This document shows, one piece after another, positions 7,650 through 16,717 of a DNA stretch of 64,000 bases (within the stretch, counting starts at the first letter, position 1; each line of letters begins with the position of its first letter). The position numbers and the translations under genes are program-made. Source of the DNA: Plantibacter sp. PA-3-X8 (lineage in GTDB: Bacteria > Actinomycetota > Actinomycetes > Actinomycetales > Microbacteriaceae); NCBI RefSeq assembly GCF_003856975.1, contig NZ_CP033107.1, positions 2,790,001-2,854,000 of the forward strand, written 5' to 3'. The notes below the pieces were generated by a model. It was not told the origin of the DNA. It made no database searches and was given only the letters and a program-made list of their open reading frames with translations.

Positions 7650-9860
7650 TCAGACGGCGGTCACGAGGATCGTGATCGCGCGGTCGGGCTGGAAGGTGGG
7701 GAGGTCGAGGCCGATCACGGCGAGCTGGCCACCGCTCAGCACGGGCGCCGCCGCGAGCGTGGCTGGGTCGGCGTCGAGTGGCGGCGCATCCCGGAGCCAC
7801 TGGGGGATCACCCAGCGCGGGCCGAGGGAGTCGTCCTGCGCGACGGCGAGGCGGTAGTGACCGTCCGGGCGGAGTCCGGGGAGGCGGACCCGACGACGGG
7901 AGTCGGCCGACCGCGGGGGAGTCACGAGGGTGTACAGCGCGGTGGTGCCGTCCTCCGCGACGACCCCGCGCAGGGTCGGAGCGTCGTCGTCCCACTCGCC
8001 GTCGCCGACGACGCGGCCGGTGGCGATGAGTCCGCGATGACGCGTGAACACGGTGATCCACCTGGCGAGGGTCGTCCGATCCGCATCGTCGAGCTCGCGC
8101 AGATCCCACTCCACGCCGAAATGCCCGAGGAGGGCGACCGCGCACCGGGTGTGGAGCGTGTGCGTGCGTCCGGTCGTGGCCGATCTGGCCGAGGCCACGT
8201 GCGACCCGAGCATCTCGGGCGGGACGAGGAGCCCCGTCCACCGGAGCATCCGGGCCCGCTCGATCGGGTCGTGGTTGTCGGAGGTGTGGACGCGATCGGA
8301 CCGCTCGAGGATGCCGAGGTCGACGCGGCCTCCGCCCGACGCGCAGCTCTCGATCTCGAGGTGCGGGTGCCGCGATCGCAGCTCGTCGAGCAGCCGGTAG
8401 AGGGCTTCGGTCTGGTCGTGCACGGCCGCCCGCCCGGTCGACGGATGCCCGGCATCGACGAGGTCGCGGTTGTGGTCCCATTTCAGGTACGCGATCCCGA
8501 GCTCGCCGACCACTGTGTCGATGGCCTGCAGGATGTGGTCGAAGGCCGCCGGATTGCCGAGATCGAGCACCTGCTGGTGCCGGACGGGCGACGGGAGCTC
8601 GTCCCTCGCCCGCAGGATCCAGTCCGGGTGCTCGCGTGCGAGGTCGGAGTCCTCGTTGATCATCTCGGGTTCGAACCACAGCCCGAACTCCATGCCGAGC
8701 GATCGCACCCGGTCGGCGAGTGGCGCGAGACCGTCCGGCCAACGCTCGGGGTCCGGTGTCCAGTCGCCGAGGCCGCGGGTGTCGTCGTGACGTCCGCGGA
8801 ACCATCCGTCGTCGAGCACGTAGCGCTCGACGCCGATGGCCGCGGCCCGGGTCGCCAACTCGGAGAGGACGTCGAGGTCGTGATCGAACAGGACCGCCTC
8901 CCAGACGTTCATGGTGACGGGGCGCGGACGCCGAGCCGCCCGCGAGGTCGAGCGCAGCCAACGGTGGTACCGCGACGAGGCGGCATCGAGGCCGACGCCG
9001 TGGGCCCCGTACACCCATGGGGTCCGGTGGTCCTCGCCGGGGCCGAGTCGGACCTCGCCGGGCAGGAGCAGTTCGCCGCCACGGAACGCGAGGTGTCCGT
9101 CGGTGCGTTCGACGCCGATCGTGTGGTTGCCGCTCCAACCGACGTGGCACAGCCAGACGTCACCGGTCCGGCTGTCGAACCCCGGTGTTCCGATCGCGGT
9201 GACCCCGGTGGCGTCGAGACCGGGGCGACCGTGCCGCGACTCGCGGAGGTGCGTCCCGGTCGTGACCGGAAGCCGCTGCGGCAGCTTCTCGTTGCCCCAC
9301 CGACCGGCGAAGTCGAGGATCTCCCGAGCCGACGTCGGGACCGGGAGGGCCGGCACGACACCCTCGATCTCCAGGAGGTCGTCGCCCCGGTTCGTGACTG
9401 TCACGCGCGTGCGCAGCAGGCCGGTCGGTGTCAGTTCGATCGCCACGAGGAGAGCGATGCGGGTCTGGTCGTCGACCGCGGTCACCTCGACCAGCGCGGC
9501 GCCGCACTGCCGCACCTCGCCGGCCGGGAGGGCCGCCCCGTCGACCTCGACCGAGGCCACCTCGAAGCGCGACGACCAGGCCGTCCCGGCGCGATGCGCC
9601 CGGAGGCCGGGCAGACCCGACCAGCCCGACGCGTGCTCGGGCAACAGGCTCGGCTCGTACGGCGCGTCAGATCCGTCGACGAGGTCGCCGCGCACGGTGG
9701 CTGTGGACGCGGCCAGCCACTCGAGGTCGTCGGCATCGACGGCGGCTCCCCAGTGCGCGATCGTCGGGAGGCGGGTCCCGTGCTGGACGAGGACGACGGA
9801 GACGCCGTCGCACTGCAGATGGACGACGCGGTGTTCGGGCGTCGCTGAGAGGTCGGACAT
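7650..9860 (-). CDS. GH36 alpha-galactosidase
   Basis: 736-residue family 36 alpha-galactosidase, normal length for bacterial members. It hydrolyses terminal alpha-D-galactosides such as raffinose-type sugars or alpha-galactosyl side chains. The N-terminal beta-supersandwich (about 1-300) is followed by the catalytic barrel with nucleophile D462 in YLKWDHNRD, ESCASGGGR, and the acid/base D528 in HTSDNHDPIER. FGLWFEPEM is another family block. It has a strong ribosome site (GGAGGAACC) before the ATG. It lacks a signal peptide and sits between its LacI regulator (52 nt upstream) and the GH51 gene (37 nt downstream). With the GH27 gene the operon carries two clan-D enzymes, suggesting two different alpha-galactosidic linkages or substrates. 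Confidence 0.93.
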   Translation of the reverse strand: MSDLSATPEHRVVHLQCDGVSVVLVQHGTRLPTIAHWGAAVDADDLEWLAASTATVRGDLVDGSDAPYEPSLLPEHASGWSGLPGLRAHRAGTAWSSRFEVASVEVDGAALPAGEVRQCGAALVEVTAVDDQTRIALLVAIELTPTGLLRTRVTVTNRGDDLLEIEGVVPALPVPTSAREILDFAGRWGNEKLPQRLPVTTGTHLRESRHGRPGLDATGVTAIGTPGFDSRTGDVWLCHVGWSGNHTIGVERTDGHLAFRGGELLLPGEVRLGPGEDHRTPWVYGAHGVGLDAASSRYHRWLRSTSRAARRPRPVTMNVWEAVLFDHDLDVLSELATRAAAIGVERYVLDDGWFRGRHDDTRGLGDWTPDPERWPDGLAPLADRVRSLGMEFGLWFEPEMINEDSDLAREHPDWILRARDELPSPVRHQQVLDLGNPAAFDHILQAIDTVVGELGIAYLKWDHNRDLVDAGHPSTGRAAVHDQTEALYRLLDELRSRHPHLEIESCASGGGRVDLGILERSDRVHTSDNHDPIERARMLRWTGLLVPPEMLGSHVASARSATTGRTHTLHTRCAVALLGHFGVEWDLRELDDADRTTLARWITVFTRHRGLIATGRVVGDGEWDDDAPTLRGVVAEDGTTALYTLVTPPRSADSRRRVRLPGLRPDGHYRLAVAQDDSLGPRWVIPQWLRDAPPLDADPATLAAAPVLSGGQLAVIGLDLPTFQPDRAITILVTAV

Positions 9861-9912
9861 GGTTCCTCCGAAGCGGTCGGTGAGGCGGGTGTGACGGCCG
9901 GTGGGCCGAAGG

Positions 9913-10911
9913 TCAGGCGGAGTCCCGGACGACGAGCGTCGTGTCGAGCCAACGCGGTGCGGTCGTCCGGCCGGCGATGAGCTCCATGACGAGTTCCGCG
10001 GCGACCCTGCCCATCTGCTCCAACGGCTGACGGACCGAGGTCAGCGGTGGCTCCGCGGTTGCCGCGACGACCGTGTCGTCGAATCCGACGAGCGCGATGT
10101 CGTCCGGGACCGTGCGGCCACTGGCCTCGAGGACGCGCATCGCGCCGACCGCCATGAGGTCGGAGCCCGCGAAGACGGCGTCGAGGTCCGGGTACCGGGA
10201 GAGCAACCGTGCCATGGCCGACGACCCGCTCGGCATGGTGAAGTCGCCTCGGGCGACCGCACGGGTGTCGAGGCCGCGTTCGGTGAGGACGTCCCGCCAG
10301 CCTCGGACGCGGTCGCTGGACGCGGCCATGTCGGCGGGGCCCGAGATGACGCCGATCCGCGTGCGGCCGAGTGCGATCAGGTGTTCGGCCGCGAGCCGAC
10401 CGCCGGCGTAGTTGTCGGAGTCGACGAAGGTGACGTCCTCCGTGTGCTCACCCATCGGGCGGCCGACGAAGACGATCGGGAGGTCCACCGAGGCGAGCGC
10501 CTGGGTGATGGTGCTGATCTCGTGCTGCAGGATCACCACCGCCCCGTCCACGTAGTGCGCCGCCAGGTAGGCGACGAGCGCGTCGAGTTGGCGCGGGTCG
10601 GCGAGGAAGAGCGCGGGCTGCTGGGCTGCCGACAGGAGCGCGGCGGTGGCGCCCTTGAGCGGTGCCGCGACGAACGATCCGGAGAACGGTTCGAGCTCGC
10701 CCGCCGCGAGGACGATCGCGACCGCGCCCGTCCTGCCTCCGGCGAGCGACCGGGCTGCGACGTTCGTGCGGTAGGCCAGTCTCGCGGCCGCTTCGCGCAC
10801 CGCGACGACCATCGAGGCGTCGACCGTCGAGGCGCCGGCGAGGACCCGCGACGCGGTCGCTCGGGAGACGCCGGCCTCTCGGGCGACGTCGACCAGGGTC
10901 GGTTTGCGCAT
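9913..10911 (-). CDS. LacI-family regulator of the glycan locus
   Basis: 332-residue LacI-type repressor. The helix-turn-helix is at the N-terminus (PTLVDVAREAGVSRATASRVL), followed by the hinge helix around residue 50 (NVAARSLAGGRTG) and a periplasmic-binding-protein-like sugar-sensing core; FVGRP, PDDIALVGFDD and SVRQPLEQMG are family blocks. The start at 10911 has an AAAGGAG ribosome site 6 nt upstream. It is the first gene of the minus-strand arm and lies next to the divergent promoter region containing two GAGAGCGRTCTC inverted repeats with a central CG, the architecture expected for a LacI-family operator. It therefore probably represses both arms of the locus and its own gene until an imported oligosaccharide or arabinose derivative binds; the effector is not known. 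Confidence 0.9.
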   Translation of the reverse strand: MRKPTLVDVAREAGVSRATASRVLAGASTVDASMVVAVREAAARLAYRTNVAARSLAGGRTGAVAIVLAAGELEPFSGSFVAAPLKGATAALLSAAQQPALFLADPRQLDALVAYLAAHYVDGAVVILQHEISTITQALASVDLPIVFVGRPMGEHTEDVTFVDSDNYAGGRLAAEHLIALGRTRIGVISGPADMAASSDRVRGWRDVLTERGLDTRAVARGDFTMPSGSSAMARLLSRYPDLDAVFAGSDLMAVGAMRVLEASGRTVPDDIALVGFDDTVVAATAEPPLTSVRQPLEQMGRVAAELVMELIAGRTTAPRWLDTTLVVRDSA

Positions 10912-10972
10912 CCTCGCTCCTTTGCGATCGTCCACCTGCCGGTGGTCTGGCAACGAGCATCGCAGAATCCGA

Positions 10973-10984
10973 GAGAGCGGTCTC
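10973..10984. promoter_or_regulatory. Candidate LacI-family operator O1
   Basis: Inverted repeat GAGAGCGGTCTC: arms GAGA and TCTC around AGCGGT, with a central CG as in the LacI-family consensus A-N-CG-N-T. It lies 62 nt upstream of the regulator's ATG in the divergent promoter region. A near copy (O2) is centred 120 bp away. Function is inferred. Confidence 0.55.
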
Positions 10985-11088
10985 CGAGTTGCGCAATATT
11001 GCCCTGGTGCCCTGGAACCCCGCTGCCTATGGTGATCACCACGCCCGAACGGTCCGGATGCTCCCCGATCCAGTCGACATCGGCGCGA
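10985..11088. promoter_or_regulatory. Divergent promoter core of the glycan locus
   Basis: Between the two candidate operators lie two further perfect palindromes: GCAATATTGC at 10993-11002 and GGTGATCACC at 11031-11040. TATGGT at 11028-11033 is a possible plus-strand -10 for the transporter arm. The strongest promoter for the regulator arm could not be decided. The AT-rich GCAATATTGC stands out in otherwise GC-rich DNA. Confidence 0.35.
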
Positions 11089-11108
11089 GCCGGAGAGCGA
11101 TCTCCGGC
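11089..11108. promoter_or_regulatory. Candidate LacI-family operator O2
   Basis: Perfect inverted repeat GCCGGAGA (11089-11096) and TCTCCGGC (11101-11108) around GCGA. Its core GAGAGCGATCTC matches O1 in 11 of 12 positions. It lies 62 nt before the start of the sugar-binding protein gene, within or just after its promoter, a position suited to repression. Confidence 0.55.
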
Positions 11109-11169
11109 CGGTGACCGCAACGTAGCGCGACACCGCGGAACACGATCCCGCATAGGAGGGGGATTTCCA

Positions 11170-12429
11170 GTGAAATTCCGTCTTGCAGCAGCAGCAACCG
11201 TCGCCGTCATGGTCGGCGCCCTGGTCACCGGTTGTTCCGGGTCCGGCGGCGGCGATGACAAGACCTTCCAGTTCTGGTCCTTCACGGGCATCAACCAGAA
11301 GGCCGATGTCGAGAAGTACAAGGAAGCGCACCCCGACATCACCGTCAAACTCACCGAGGTCGGCAGCACGCAGGAGACCGCCCAGGCGCTCACCGCAGCG
11401 CTGGCCGGCGGTAAGGTCCCCGACCTGGTGCTCATCCAGGGGGACGACATGCCCAACTTCGTCGCGAACCCCGACAACTTCGTCGACCTGAGCACGATGG
11501 GCGCCGACGACATCTCCGGGGACTACCTGCCGTGGGTCTGGGACCAGGCGGTGGCCCAGAACGACGCCGTCATCGGGGTACCGACCGACGTGGGCGGGAT
11601 GTCGATGGCGTACCGCGCCGACCTCTTCGAGGCCGCCGGCCTGCCGTCCGACCCGGACGAGGTCGCGGCGCTCTGGCCCACCTGGGACGACTTCATCTCC
11701 GTCGGCCAGCAGTACGTCGCCGCCACGGGGAAGCCGTTCCTCGACAACGCCGGCACCTCGGTCTTCTTCCAGACTGTGAACCAGGTCGACGAGAAGTACT
11801 ACACGCCCGAGGGCGAGCTCGTGTACGACACGAATCCGCAGGTGAAGGAGGCGTTCGACATCTCGATCAAGGCGATCGAGGCCGGCATCACCGCGAACGT
11901 CCCCGCATTCTCCACCGGCTGGAGCACGGGCAAGACCAACGGCGCCTTCGCCGCGATGGCAGCTCCGTCCTGGATGCTGAAGAGCATCAAGACGGACGCG
12001 CCCGACACCTCCGGCCAGTGGCGCGTGACGACGGTGCCCAAGGTCGCCGGCAACTGGGGCGGCAGCTACCTCGCCATCCCGAAGCGCGCGGCGAACCCGG
12101 AGGCGGCCTGGGCCTACATCAAGGAGATGCAGTCACCCGAGTCGCAGCTGAAGAACTTCACCGACACCGGCGCCCTGCCCAGCACGGTCTCCGCGTACGA
12201 GTCCACCGCGATCGCCGACTACACCGACCCGTTCTTCGGCGACTCGAAGATCGGTGCCGTGCTCGGCAAGTCCTTGCAGGAGTTCAAGCCGTTCTTCAAC
12301 GGTCCGGAGACGGCGACGATCGGTTCCGCGATGATCAACACCGTGACGGACGTCGAAGCCGGCAACACCCCACCGGACAAGGCCTGGGACGTCGCGATGA
12401 AGGCCGTGAAGGACGCCCTCGGCGGCTGA
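11170..12429 (+). CDS. ABC transporter sugar-binding lipoprotein
   Basis: 419-residue extracellular solute-binding protein of the carbohydrate type (CUT1). It starts with a lipoprotein signal: basic KFR, a hydrophobic stretch and the lipobox LVTGC with C22 as the lipidation site, so it is anchored outside the membrane. The mature part (FQFWSFTGINQKADVEKY) is typical of oligosaccharide-binding clusters. The GTG at 11170 was chosen because a GGAGGGGG ribosome site lies 7-9 nt before it and the signal peptide begins there. It heads the plus-strand arm, followed by two permeases. No ATPase gene is present, so the transporter probably borrows a shared MsiK-like ATPase, as many actinobacterial CUT1 systems do. 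The ligand is presumably an arabinose- and galactose-containing oligosaccharide, judged by the neighbouring enzymes. Confidence 0.93.
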   Translation: MKFRLAAAATVAVMVGALVTGCSGSGGGDDKTFQFWSFTGINQKADVEKYKEAHPDITVKLTEVGSTQETAQALTAALAGGKVPDLVLIQGDDMPNFVANPDNFVDLSTMGADDISGDYLPWVWDQAVAQNDAVIGVPTDVGGMSMAYRADLFEAAGLPSDPDEVAALWPTWDDFISVGQQYVAATGKPFLDNAGTSVFFQTVNQVDEKYYTPEGELVYDTNPQVKEAFDISIKAIEAGITANVPAFSTGWSTGKTNGAFAAMAAPSWMLKSIKTDAPDTSGQWRVTTVPKVAGNWGGSYLAIPKRAANPEAAWAYIKEMQSPESQLKNFTDTGALPSTVSAYESTAIADYTDPFFGDSKIGAVLGKSLQEFKPFFNGPETATIGSAMINTVTDVEAGNTPPDKAWDVAMKAVKDALGG

Positions 12430-12463
12430 CCCGACGGCCCCGTCCACCCGTCCGCTCCGACCC

Positions 12464-12499
12464 GGGGCGTTCCGGCCGAGCAACACGCCGGAACGCCCC
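12464..12499 (+). terminator. Intercistronic hairpin between binding protein and permease genes
   Basis: Perfect 13-bp stem GGGGCGTTCCGGC (12464-12476) and its complement (12487-12499) with a 10-nt loop, no T-run. Such hairpins after binding-protein genes usually let only part of transcription continue or stabilise the upstream mRNA, giving more binding protein than permease. Confidence 0.55.
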
Positions 12500-12511
12500 T
12501 GAAGGATCATC

Positions 12512-13471
12512 GTGACCACACACATCGCCCCACCTCGGCTGCTGCCGAAGCAGTCGCCACCCGGTATCGGGACGCGGATCCGCAACACCCTGCCGGAACG
12601 CTTCGCCCCCTACGTCTACATCGCCCCGTTCTTCCTGATCTTCGCCGTCTTCGGCCTGATCCCGCTCCTGTTCACCTTCGTGGTGTCCCTCTTCGACTGG
12701 AACCCGATCGGTCAGCAGACCTTCATCGGCTTCGACAACTTCACCAGGCTCGCGGCCGACCCACGGTTCTGGAACGCGATGCTCAACACCTTCGCGATCT
12801 TCATCATCTCCACGGTGCCGCAGCTGGTCATCGCCCTGGGCCTCGCCCATCTGCTGAACCACGTCCGCCTGCGCTTCGCCACCGGGTTCCGGATGGCGAT
12901 GCTCGTGCCGTACATCACCTCGGTCGCCGCGACCACGATCGTGTTCGCCCAGCTGTTCGACCGTGACTACGGGCTCTTCAACTACCTCATCAGCTTCTTC
13001 GGCGGTGACCACGTCGACTTCCTCAACGACAAGGTCGGCTCGTGGTTCCTCGTCGCGCTCATGGTCGTCTGGCGGTGGACGGGCTACACGACGCTGCTGT
13101 ACCTGGCGGCACTGCAGGCGATCCCTCGCGACGTGTACGAGGCGGCCGCCGTCGACGGTGCCGGTGGATGGAAGCAATTCGTCTACATCACCATCCCGTC
13201 GTTGCGTCCCATCATCGTGTTCACGATCGTCACCTCGACGATCGGCGGGCTCCAGGTGTTCACCGAACCACTGCTGGTGAACCCGGCCACCGGCCTCACC
13301 TGCGGTGCGGCACGACAGTGTCAGACGCTCACGCTGTTCCTCTACGAGCAGGGCTTCGGTCAGTTCGAGTTCGGATACGGCTCGGCGATCGGCGTCGCGC
13401 TGTTCGTGATCGTCGTCCTCGTCGCCCTGCTGAACTTCTTCCTGTCCACCCGCACCCGAGGAGGACGCTGA
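12512..13471 (+). CDS. ABC sugar transporter permease (MalF type)
   Basis: 319-residue inner-membrane permease of a CUT1 sugar transporter. An N-terminal cytoplasmic tail of about 35 residues precedes the first of six membrane segments (YVYIAPFFLIFAVFGLIPLL). The cytoplasmic EAA loop that contacts the ATPase is EAAAVDGAGGWKQFVYITIP. The GTG start at 12512 has a ribosome site GAAGGA 5 nt upstream. It forms the channel with the next gene, whose ATG overlaps this stop by one base (TGATG), so the two subunits are made in step. The substrate is inferred from the hydrolases around it. Confidence 0.92.
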   Translation: MTTHIAPPRLLPKQSPPGIGTRIRNTLPERFAPYVYIAPFFLIFAVFGLIPLLFTFVVSLFDWNPIGQQTFIGFDNFTRLAADPRFWNAMLNTFAIFIISTVPQLVIALGLAHLLNHVRLRFATGFRMAMLVPYITSVAATTIVFAQLFDRDYGLFNYLISFFGGDHVDFLNDKVGSWFLVALMVVWRWTGYTTLLYLAALQAIPRDVYEAAAVDGAGGWKQFVYITIPSLRPIIVFTIVTSTIGGLQVFTEPLLVNPATGLTCGAARQCQTLTLFLYEQGFGQFEFGYGSAIGVALFVIVVLVALLNFFLSTRTRGGR

Positions 13472-14364
13472 TGTCCGAGACGCTCAACTCCACCCAGCTG
13501 ATGGCGAGCGCGACCTCCGCCGGCCGGAAACGGAACGGCGGCCGGATCGGTCGCATCCCCTGGTACACCTACGTCCTCCTCGTGTGCGCCGTCGTCGTGA
13601 GCATGTTCCCGCTGTACTTCATGTTCGTCGTCGCGACCACGGACTCGGCGACGGCGACCACCCTGCCACCGCGGCTGTACCCGGGCGACAACCTGTTCCA
13701 CCTCGTGGGGCTCGTGCTCGAGACCGTGCCGTTCATCCAATCGATGATCAACAGTCTCATCGTCGCGCTGTCGATCGGCGTCGGATCGGCCCTGCTCTGC
13801 GCCCTGGCCGGGTTCGCCTTCGCGAAACTGGAGTTCCGCGGCCGCAACGCGCTGTTCATCCTCGTGGTCCTCACCATGACCGTGCCGACGCAGCTCAGCG
13901 TGATCCCGCAGTACCTGATCATCTCCGCGCTCGACTGGGTGGACACCCTGCAGGCACTCATCGTCCCCGGCCTCGCGAGCGCGTTCGGCATCTTCTGGAT
14001 GCGTCAGCACATCTCGAGTTCCGTGAGCGACGAGCTGCTCCAGGCGGCGAGACTCGATGGTGCCAACACCTGGCAGATCTTCTGGCGGATCGTCTTCCCG
14101 GTCATCCGACCGGCGGCGTTCGTCCTGGGACTGCTCGGCTTCGTCGGATCGTGGAACGACTTCCTCTGGCCGTTCATCGTCCTGAAGTCGCCCGAGATGT
14201 ACACGGTCCAGATCGCGATCAAGGCCCTGCAGTCGCAGCGGTCGATCGACCTCGGCCTGGCGATGGCCGGGTCGTTCCTGGCCACCATCCCGCTGCTCAT
14301 CGCGTTCATCTTCGTCGGCAAGCGCATGGTGACGGGGATCATGGACGGAGCGTTCAAGGGATGA
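13471..14364 (+). CDS. ABC sugar transporter permease (MalG type)
   Basis: 297-residue partner permease. A polar N-terminus of about 30 residues precedes six membrane segments (first YVLLVCAVVVSMFPLYFMF). The EAA-like coupling loop reads LLQAARLDGANTWQIFWRIV, and the C-terminus ends GIMDGAFKG, typical of MalG-type permeases. It overlaps the first permease by 1 nt at its start and the GH3 gene by 4 nt (ATGA) at its end. This tight coupling ties import and the first cytoplasmic hydrolysis step together. Confidence 0.92.
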   Translation: MSETLNSTQLMASATSAGRKRNGGRIGRIPWYTYVLLVCAVVVSMFPLYFMFVVATTDSATATTLPPRLYPGDNLFHLVGLVLETVPFIQSMINSLIVALSIGVGSALLCALAGFAFAKLEFRGRNALFILVVLTMTVPTQLSVIPQYLIISALDWVDTLQALIVPGLASAFGIFWMRQHISSSVSDELLQAARLDGANTWQIFWRIVFPVIRPAAFVLGLLGFVGSWNDFLWPFIVLKSPEMYTVQIAIKALQSQRSIDLGLAMAGSFLATIPLLIAFIFVGKRMVTGIMDGAFKG

Positions 14365-16715
14365 CCCTGCAACACGACGGCGTCACGCCGACCACGTCGG
14401 GCATCGTCCGCGGCGTCTGGAACGACCGACGGGCGTCACCCGACGAGCGGGCGCGAGCACTCCTCGATGAGATGACCCTCGAGGAGAAGGTCGGTCAGCT
14501 CGGTTCGGTCTGGTTCACCGACACGGCGGGCGACTTCGCGCCGAGCGTGGGTGGCTCCGACGACCCGGCTGCGCCGACATCGGCGCCCACCGGCGACTTC
14601 ACGGGTGGCCTCGGGCAGTTGACGCGCATCTTCGGGACCGAACCGGTGACGGTGGCCGAGGGTGTCGATCGCCTGCGGGAACGGCAACGGCAGGTCGTGG
14701 CCGGCAACCGGTTCGGCATCCCCGCGATCGCACACGAGGAGTGTCTGACAGGGTTCGCCGCGTACGGTGCGACCGCCTTCCCGACGCCGCTCGCCTGGGC
14801 CGCCTCGTTCGACGAGGAGCTCGTTGAGCGGATGGCTGAGGCGATCGGAGACGACCTCCGTTCGGTCGGTGTCCATCAGGGACTCGCGCCGGTCCTCGAC
14901 GTCGTCCGGGACTACCGCTGGGGCCGGGTCGAGGAGACGCTGGGAGAGGACCCCTACCTCGTCGGCCAGCTCGGCGCCGCGTACGTGCGTGGTCTCGAGC
15001 GGTCCGGGGTCGTGGCGACGCTCAAGCACTTCGCCGGCTACGCCGCGTCCCGAGGCGCGAAGAACCACGCCCCGGTGAGCATGGGGCGCCGCGAGCTCGC
15101 CGACGTCGTGCTTCCGCCGTTCGAGACGGCGATCCGGCTCGGGGGAGCGCGAAGCGTGATGAACGCCTACACCGATCTCGACGGCGTCCCCGCCGGTGCC
15201 AGTGTCGAATTGCTCACCGGCATCCTGCGCGACGACTGGGGTTTCGACGGCACCGTCGTCGCCGACTACTGGGCGATCCCGTTCCTGGCGACCATGCACC
15301 ATGTCGCGAGCGACGCGGCGGAAGCCGGCGCGCTCGCCCTCACCGCCGGGATCGACGTCGAGCTCCCGGAGACCGCCGGCTACGGCGCCGTCCTCGTCGG
15401 GCTCGTCCAGGACGGGGCGCTCGACGAGCGGCTGGTCGACCGGGCCGTGCTCCGGCACCTGCGGCAGAAGATCGAGCTCGGCCTGCTCGACGGGGGTCCG
15501 CTCGTGCCGGAGCACGCCGCATCGACCGATCTCGACGGCCCCCGCAACCGCGCCATCGCGACGCGTCTGGCCGAGGAGTCGGTCGTCCTCCTCCGGAACC
15601 GCGCCGTCCTCCCACTCCAGACCGCCGCGCGCATCGCCGTGATCGGGCCGGCGGCCGACCAGTTCCGCAGTCTCGTGGGCTGCTACGCGTTCCCCAACCA
15701 CGTGCTGTCGAAGCACCCCGGGCACGATCTCGGCATCACCATCCCGACGATCCTGGACGCGGTGCGTACCGAGTTCCCCGCGGCTGACATCGTCGTCGAA
15801 CCGGGATGCAGCATCACCGGGACCGGTCAGGAGGACGTTCCGGCCGCCGTCGAGGCCGCCCGTTCAGCCGACGTCGTCGTGCTGGCCGTGGGCGACATCG
15901 CGGGCCTGTTCGGCGATGGTACTTCGGGAGAAGGCTGTGACGCCGAGGACCTGCGCCTCCCCGGGGGCCAGCACGACCTCGTGCTCGCCGTCCTCGCGAC
16001 CGGGACGCCCGTCGTCCTGACCGTGCTGTCCGGGCGACCCTACGCACTGGGGGACTACGACCGGGCCGATGCACTGGTCCAGGCGTTCTTCCCCGGTCAG
16101 GAGGGCGCGGCGGCCGTCGCGGGGCTGCTGTCCGGCCGGGTGCAGCCGAGCGGACGGCTCCCGGCGCAGATTCCTCGCTCACCGGCCATGCCGGGCACCT
16201 ACCTGCAGCCACCACTCGGTCTGGCGTCCCGCGGGATCAGCGTGCTCGACCCCACACCGCTCTTCCCGTTCGGTCACGGCCTCACCGCCGGGGACGTCCG
16301 TTACCGCTCGCTCATGAGCGCGGCGGAACTCGCCGTCGACGGTGAGGTCCTCGTCGACGTCACGGTCGAGAACGTGGGTGTCGACGACGCCGTCGAGGTG
16401 ATCCAGCTCTACGGCACGGATCCGGTGGCCTCCGTCGTGCGTCCCTCGGTCGAGCTGCTCGCCTTCGCACGTCTCACGGTCACTGCCGGGACGTCGGCCA
16501 CGGTGCGGTTCTCGGTGTCGGCCGACCGCGTGTCCTTCACCGGCGTCGACGGCCGCCGGGTGGTCGAACCGGGGACCTACGTCCTGTCCGCCGGGCCGTC
16601 GGCACTCGAGCGTCCGCTCACCCACACGATCGAGGTGACCGGCAGCCGGCGGGAGCTGGTCGGGCCGCGCGAGCTCCGCGTGGACTGGCGGCGCGTCGAC
16701 GCGAGGAAGGCCTGA
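14361..16715 (+). CDS. GH3 beta-glycosidase
   Basis: 784-residue family 3 glycoside hydrolase, a retaining exo-beta-glycosidase. The N-terminal barrel has EEKVGQLG, the substrate-binding KHFAGYA (222-228), and the nucleophile D302 in GTVVADYWA. The (alpha/beta)6-sandwich domain (about 390-580) includes VVLLRN, and a fibronectin-III-like domain closes the protein, as in beta-glucosidase/xylosidase subfamilies. No signal peptide is present. GH3 members act on beta-glucosides, beta-xylosides or alpha-L-arabinosides; the sequence does not decide. It is coupled by a 4-nt overlap to the permease and lies 2 nt before the GH127 gene, so it should act on the same imported glycan. Confidence 0.88.
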   Translation: MTLQHDGVTPTTSGIVRGVWNDRRASPDERARALLDEMTLEEKVGQLGSVWFTDTAGDFAPSVGGSDDPAAPTSAPTGDFTGGLGQLTRIFGTEPVTVAEGVDRLRERQRQVVAGNRFGIPAIAHEECLTGFAAYGATAFPTPLAWAASFDEELVERMAEAIGDDLRSVGVHQGLAPVLDVVRDYRWGRVEETLGEDPYLVGQLGAAYVRGLERSGVVATLKHFAGYAASRGAKNHAPVSMGRRELADVVLPPFETAIRLGGARSVMNAYTDLDGVPAGASVELLTGILRDDWGFDGTVVADYWAIPFLATMHHVASDAAEAGALALTAGIDVELPETAGYGAVLVGLVQDGALDERLVDRAVLRHLRQKIELGLLDGGPLVPEHAASTDLDGPRNRAIATRLAEESVVLLRNRAVLPLQTAARIAVIGPAADQFRSLVGCYAFPNHVLSKHPGHDLGITIPTILDAVRTEFPAADIVVEPGCSITGTGQEDVPAAVEAARSADVVVLAVGDIAGLFGDGTSGEGCDAEDLRLPGGQHDLVLAVLATGTPVVLTVLSGRPYALGDYDRADALVQAFFPGQEGAAAVAGLLSGRVQPSGRLPAQIPRSPAMPGTYLQPPLGLASRGISVLDPTPLFPFGHGLTAGDVRYRSLMSAAELAVDGEVLVDVTVENVGVDDAVEVIQLYGTDPVASVVRPSVELLAFARLTVTAGTSATVRFSVSADRVSFTGVDGRRVVEPGTYVLSAGPSALERPLTHTIEVTGSRRELVGPRELRVDWRRVDARKA

Positions 16716-16717
16716 CC

